This document shows, piece by piece, positions 60,450-64,000 of a stretch of 64,000 nt of DNA; the stretch's first letter is position 1; every line of letters starts with the position of its first letter. The translations under genes and the position numbers were made by a program. A model generated the notes under the pieces. The model did no database searches, was not told the origin of the DNA, and saw nothing but the letters and a program-made list of their open reading frames with translations. This DNA is from Elysia crispata (Eukaryota; Mollusca; Gastropoda; Plakobranchidae). The stretch lies in NCBI GenBank assembly GCA_033675545.1, contig JAWDGP010000016.1, forward strand, positions 110,001 to 174,000. Reading direction: 5' to 3'.

Positions 60450-60794
60450 TATTGTTCGTTGCAGATTAAAATGAAATGCATTCTTGTGGGTTTCAATTGC
60501 ATGTGAATAAAACTTGGGATTGCATGGACTATAAACGTATGACGCTGCATTTTGTTGCCTTTTAACGTCTGAACACCAAATGTCAATGACTGGTAGTGAA
60601 AATTATTTGGATTTACGAATCGTAACCGATTTATGTTTGAAGAATAAAAATAAGGGGACAAATAGTAGGTCCGCATAGCCTGTTTCATTCCGGCTGTTAT
60701 AGATCATTTGATTGGTAGGTAGATAAATGATGCATTAGTAATTTACACCCACCAGTACATACAAACATAATTACATACATAGATGAGACGAAGA

Positions 60795-60966
<172 letters not shown>

Positions 60967-61888
60967 AGAAGCGCAGTAAGAGAGAGAGTGTGAGAGAAAG
61001 AGACAAAATAACAAGAGAAAGAAACCAAGACTGATATAACACCATTACAATACCAAACTATTGATACGCGAAAAAAAAGGACAAAAGGTAGAGAGAGAAT
61101 TTCGCAAGAAAGCGAATTTCGAAAGAGGAAGAAAGAAGACGGATGAGAGGAAAATTAGATGGAAACTACCAGCTCTGCGCCAGCAACACAGCTTGTAATC
61201 GCTTCACTAACTACGGTCATCATCGTGGTCCTGGTCCTGGGCTGCCCGTAGCGGTCCCCTGATGGTCTCTGATGCGCAGGGAACGGCCTGGTCCTAGGGA
61301 GTCCGAAGGTGATGGTTAGCGGCCCGCCGATTGCCGGGATCTTAGCGCAACCGCTAGCGGGACACGGAAGGCGGGGACGTCTTGTCACGCAGAGCAGCAA
61401 AGCCAGAGTTGCCGTTCATTGCAGGTCTGTTTCTCTGTTGCTATGAAACGAACGACCCCCCCCAAATTTCTAAAAAAAATAGAAAGGAAAAGAAAAGAGA
61501 AAGATTGTTTGGTAACGTTTACCAAGTGTCATTCATAAACTTGTTGGTTGCTTTGGCAAAACCAAAAAATTAATATACCGAAAAAATCGCAGAAGGGTGT
61601 TTTTTTTTTTTTTTCTTTTCTTCCCCAAATCTGGATATTTTGCATTTAAGACAGGTTTGGTGGAAAATTTATGGACATTGTGCAGTGGGATAACAGTCAC
61701 ACACATTTTTTTTTTTAAATTTACGAGTATATTTTCAAACATCTTAATATTCAACAAACGAATGCTCTGAGAAACCAATTAGCACTTTTATGGAGACAAG
61801 TTCATGATATTTGAAAATTGTGAAAAAGCAGATTGTGAGATGCGGAGAATTAGGGGGGAAAAAACTTCTCTAAACACAGCCGTACGGA

Positions 61889-61995
61889 TTTATCTTTGTT
61901 TACGTTATGATCTAGCTAATTTTTTTTCTATTTGTTTTATCTTTGTTTACGTTATGATCTAGGTAATTTTTTTTCTATTTGTTTTATCTTTGTTT
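61889..61995. repeat. 47-bp tandem repeat, about 2.3 copies
   Basis: Copies starting TTTATCTTTG at 61889, 61936 and 61983 (the last partial). The first two differ at one visible position (CTAGC versus CTAGG), so the duplication is recent. Confidence 0.92.
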
Positions 61996-62304
61996 TCTTA
62001 ACTGTACAGACTTGTGCCTCGTAAAATGATGCTTAACGGCATAACCAATACTTAGTGGTATTTTATCTCTGCATGACACAAATCCTGCATAAAAAAAATA
62101 AAATAATAAAAATTAGAACCAGGCCTTTTTCAGATATACTTCAATATAACCATAGTAATATTAAAGAAAAATAATACTTTTCTGCAAGCTTGTTGGCTTT
62201 TCCTTTTTGTCACACATGAACTTTGACCGAAACTTTTTTTTTTACTGTGAGTTTAATTGTACACAAATGCTTTTATTTTTGTGAAACCACTCTATGGCAA
62301 AAAA

Positions 62305-62370
62305 GTTAAACTCATGCTTAGAGCTCTACAGAAAACCTTTCGCCGCGGGGTTCGAATCCGACACAGTAGG
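62305..62370 (+). repeat. tRNA-like fragment, probable SINE head
   Basis: GGGGTTCGAATCCGAC is a perfect B box and T-loop at about 62347-62362, with a weak A-box-like GCTTAGAGC upstream. A (CT)n tract follows about 150 nt later on the same strand. Confidence 0.4.
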
Positions 62371-62516
62371 TAAATGGAATATTTCTACGTGTAAGAAGGC
62401 AAATTCTTCTTTTGGTATGTACTAGATGAGAGTTAAGTTTACTTGCTATTTTTTCATGAATCTGATAAAGGTCCGATCCCTTTTCTCCTGAACTAATGTC
62501 TTTCTACCTTTGCATC

Positions 62517-62519
<3 letters not shown>

Positions 62520-62568
<49 letters not shown>
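62520..62568. repeat. (CT)n microsatellite
   Basis: About 24 CT copies within a pyrimidine-rich stretch. Confidence 0.95.
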
Positions 62569-62571
<3 letters not shown>

Positions 62572-64000
62572 CCCCTCTTTCCCTCTCTCCCCCTGCCCAT
62601 TGTTTTTTTTTTTTTCATTATTCTCATTCATGTTTCAGACTCTTTCCAATCACAATATGACCATAGAGGAATCAATGAAAAAACTCAGCCTTTGCCACTT
62701 CCAAGATAAAAATAATGCAATACTTCAGCCAATCTGAAACGTTAACTTGGCTTTCAATCTGCATCCATTTCTTTTTATGTGCTATGCCATGTCTCGTTCT
62801 TTATCTGCCACTTTATAATGTTATCAGTATTTTTTTTTTCGCTGATTTTCATCATTTGAGGTCAGAGACCTATTTGTAAAAAAAAAAATCCTTATAATTA
62901 TTCCGCCTTTTCCTCCACCACCATCATCATCATTATCACCCCATGTGGAGAGCTTTTACTGTTTGTAACAGTTCGCTGCGACCACTTTTCTTTAAGACTG
63001 GAAAAAACGAGACCGGCAGAGATGGGACAGCCACAAAACACCGACCAACACCATTTTTCTAATCTCCACTCGCACCAGCAACAACAACAACAACAACAAC
63101 AGCAAAAAAAGAGAAAAACAACGGCAGCAACCACACCAGTACACAGCATGCAATTCGCAACGGTAGCCGGCCCGAGCTAGACGCAGCCACAGCCACAACA
63201 CTACAGCCACACCGCTGGTCCGAAACAAAATAATAATTGGTTCCCTCCCCTTATTGAAGAGCGTCCCCTCGGACGGTGGCGACAAGCTCCAGATAGCATC
63301 TCCTGATACGTCACAGATAGGAGAGCGATATGTCACTGATAAGCTTCTCCACGACCAGGCGGCGTCTTTCTCCGGCTCTCCTCCCCCCAGGTTTTGGCCC
63401 CGTCAAACCCTGAAGGGGGGTTCGTGATAACAAACTCCCAGGGTTTTCGCTGAAGCGTGATGCCACGGCGTGATTCCATGGATCCAGTCCCCCTGATCCT
63501 CTATCATTATCACCCATTGGACACAAGACAAGTAGTCTCGGAGGCTGGGCCAGGATGAATGAACTCGGGACTCCCTCCCTGACTCCAGCCTATCCCCCTC
63601 CCAGCTTTGAACCCTATTGACAGTATTTTCTGTTCCCTCCACACTCCTCCCATTCCACTTTTTGGTATTTTTCGTCCCCCGCATAATGATTCTGTATCAA
63701 CAGTTCCACGCTTAGTAGTTACAATTAAATGGAGCAAGAGAGGGGAATTTCCATCCTCAGAGCGTGAAAGGTCATCGAGGGTGAAAATCTTTCCCCTTTC
63801 CTGTGATTCCCCTTTAACTTTGTTGGTTTCTTTTCTCTTTCGTTGAAAGACACCATTACAATAATGATAATCTTTGACTGACTTTTTATTAATTAGTAAA
63901 CCCCAGAAAAGCAATAATTCATGGACTGGTACAAGTAGCAAACAGGTTAAAATACAAAAAAAAAAAAAAATCAACAAGTCTAGAAAGTTGTCTTGAAGGA

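Noticed and set aside
62898..63336. Cys-rich and Leu-rich minus-strand frames
   Set aside because: The Cys run is a (CAA)n-type repeat read in one frame.
63510..63977. 155-codon minus-strand frame at the right edge
   Set aside because: No recognisable domain, begins in a poly-A/T run, and overlaps other open frames in a GC-rich island; coding status cannot be supported.

Overview
The window is eukaryotic genomic DNA: AT-rich, intron-rich, with short coding exons bounded by GT/AG splice sites, and very dense in simple repeats. A galectin with several carbohydrate-recognition domains, tRNA-like repeat heads and dispersed TCTAGATC-type motifs suggest a mollusc, probably a gastropod. That placement is inference; no marker in the window proves it.

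Four protein-coding genes can be assembled by splicing, all on the minus strand, so they read right to left. (1) 1951-5953: the 5' two thirds of selenoprotein N (six exons, 394 codons). The selenocysteine exon lies off the left edge. (2) 10643-21554: a complete 15-exon gene for a 431-residue gamma-butyrobetaine hydroxylase-like Fe(II)/2-oxoglutarate dioxygenase. (3) 28390-39785: a complete 11-exon gene for a 410-residue galectin with three recognition domains, the third divergent at sugar-binding positions. (4) 50789-57657: a three-exon gene for a predicted 167-residue single-pass membrane protein that I do not recognise. For every gene the reading phase is continuous across all proposed junctions, which is the main support for the exon boundaries.

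The rest is intron and intergenic DNA. 5954-10642 holds TCTAGATC-type palindromic motifs and a (AGT)n tract. 21555-28389 holds tRNA-like fragments and (GA)n tracts. 39786-50788 is mostly microsatellite, including a duplicated purine-rich block and a 196-bp (ATT)n. 57699-64000 has further (GA)/(CT) tracts, a 47-bp tandem repeat and two GC-rich islands of unknown role. Galectin introns carry a 36-bp minisatellite (about 1 kb) and a 24-bp one.

The four genes do not form a pathway: ER calcium/redox regulation, a carnitine-type hydroxylase, a lectin and an orphan membrane protein. I found no evidence of a new multi-gene system. The most unusual items are the three-domain galectin, the orphan membrane gene whose first intron is bounded by CT microsatellites, and the tandem repeats in the region just past its stop codon.
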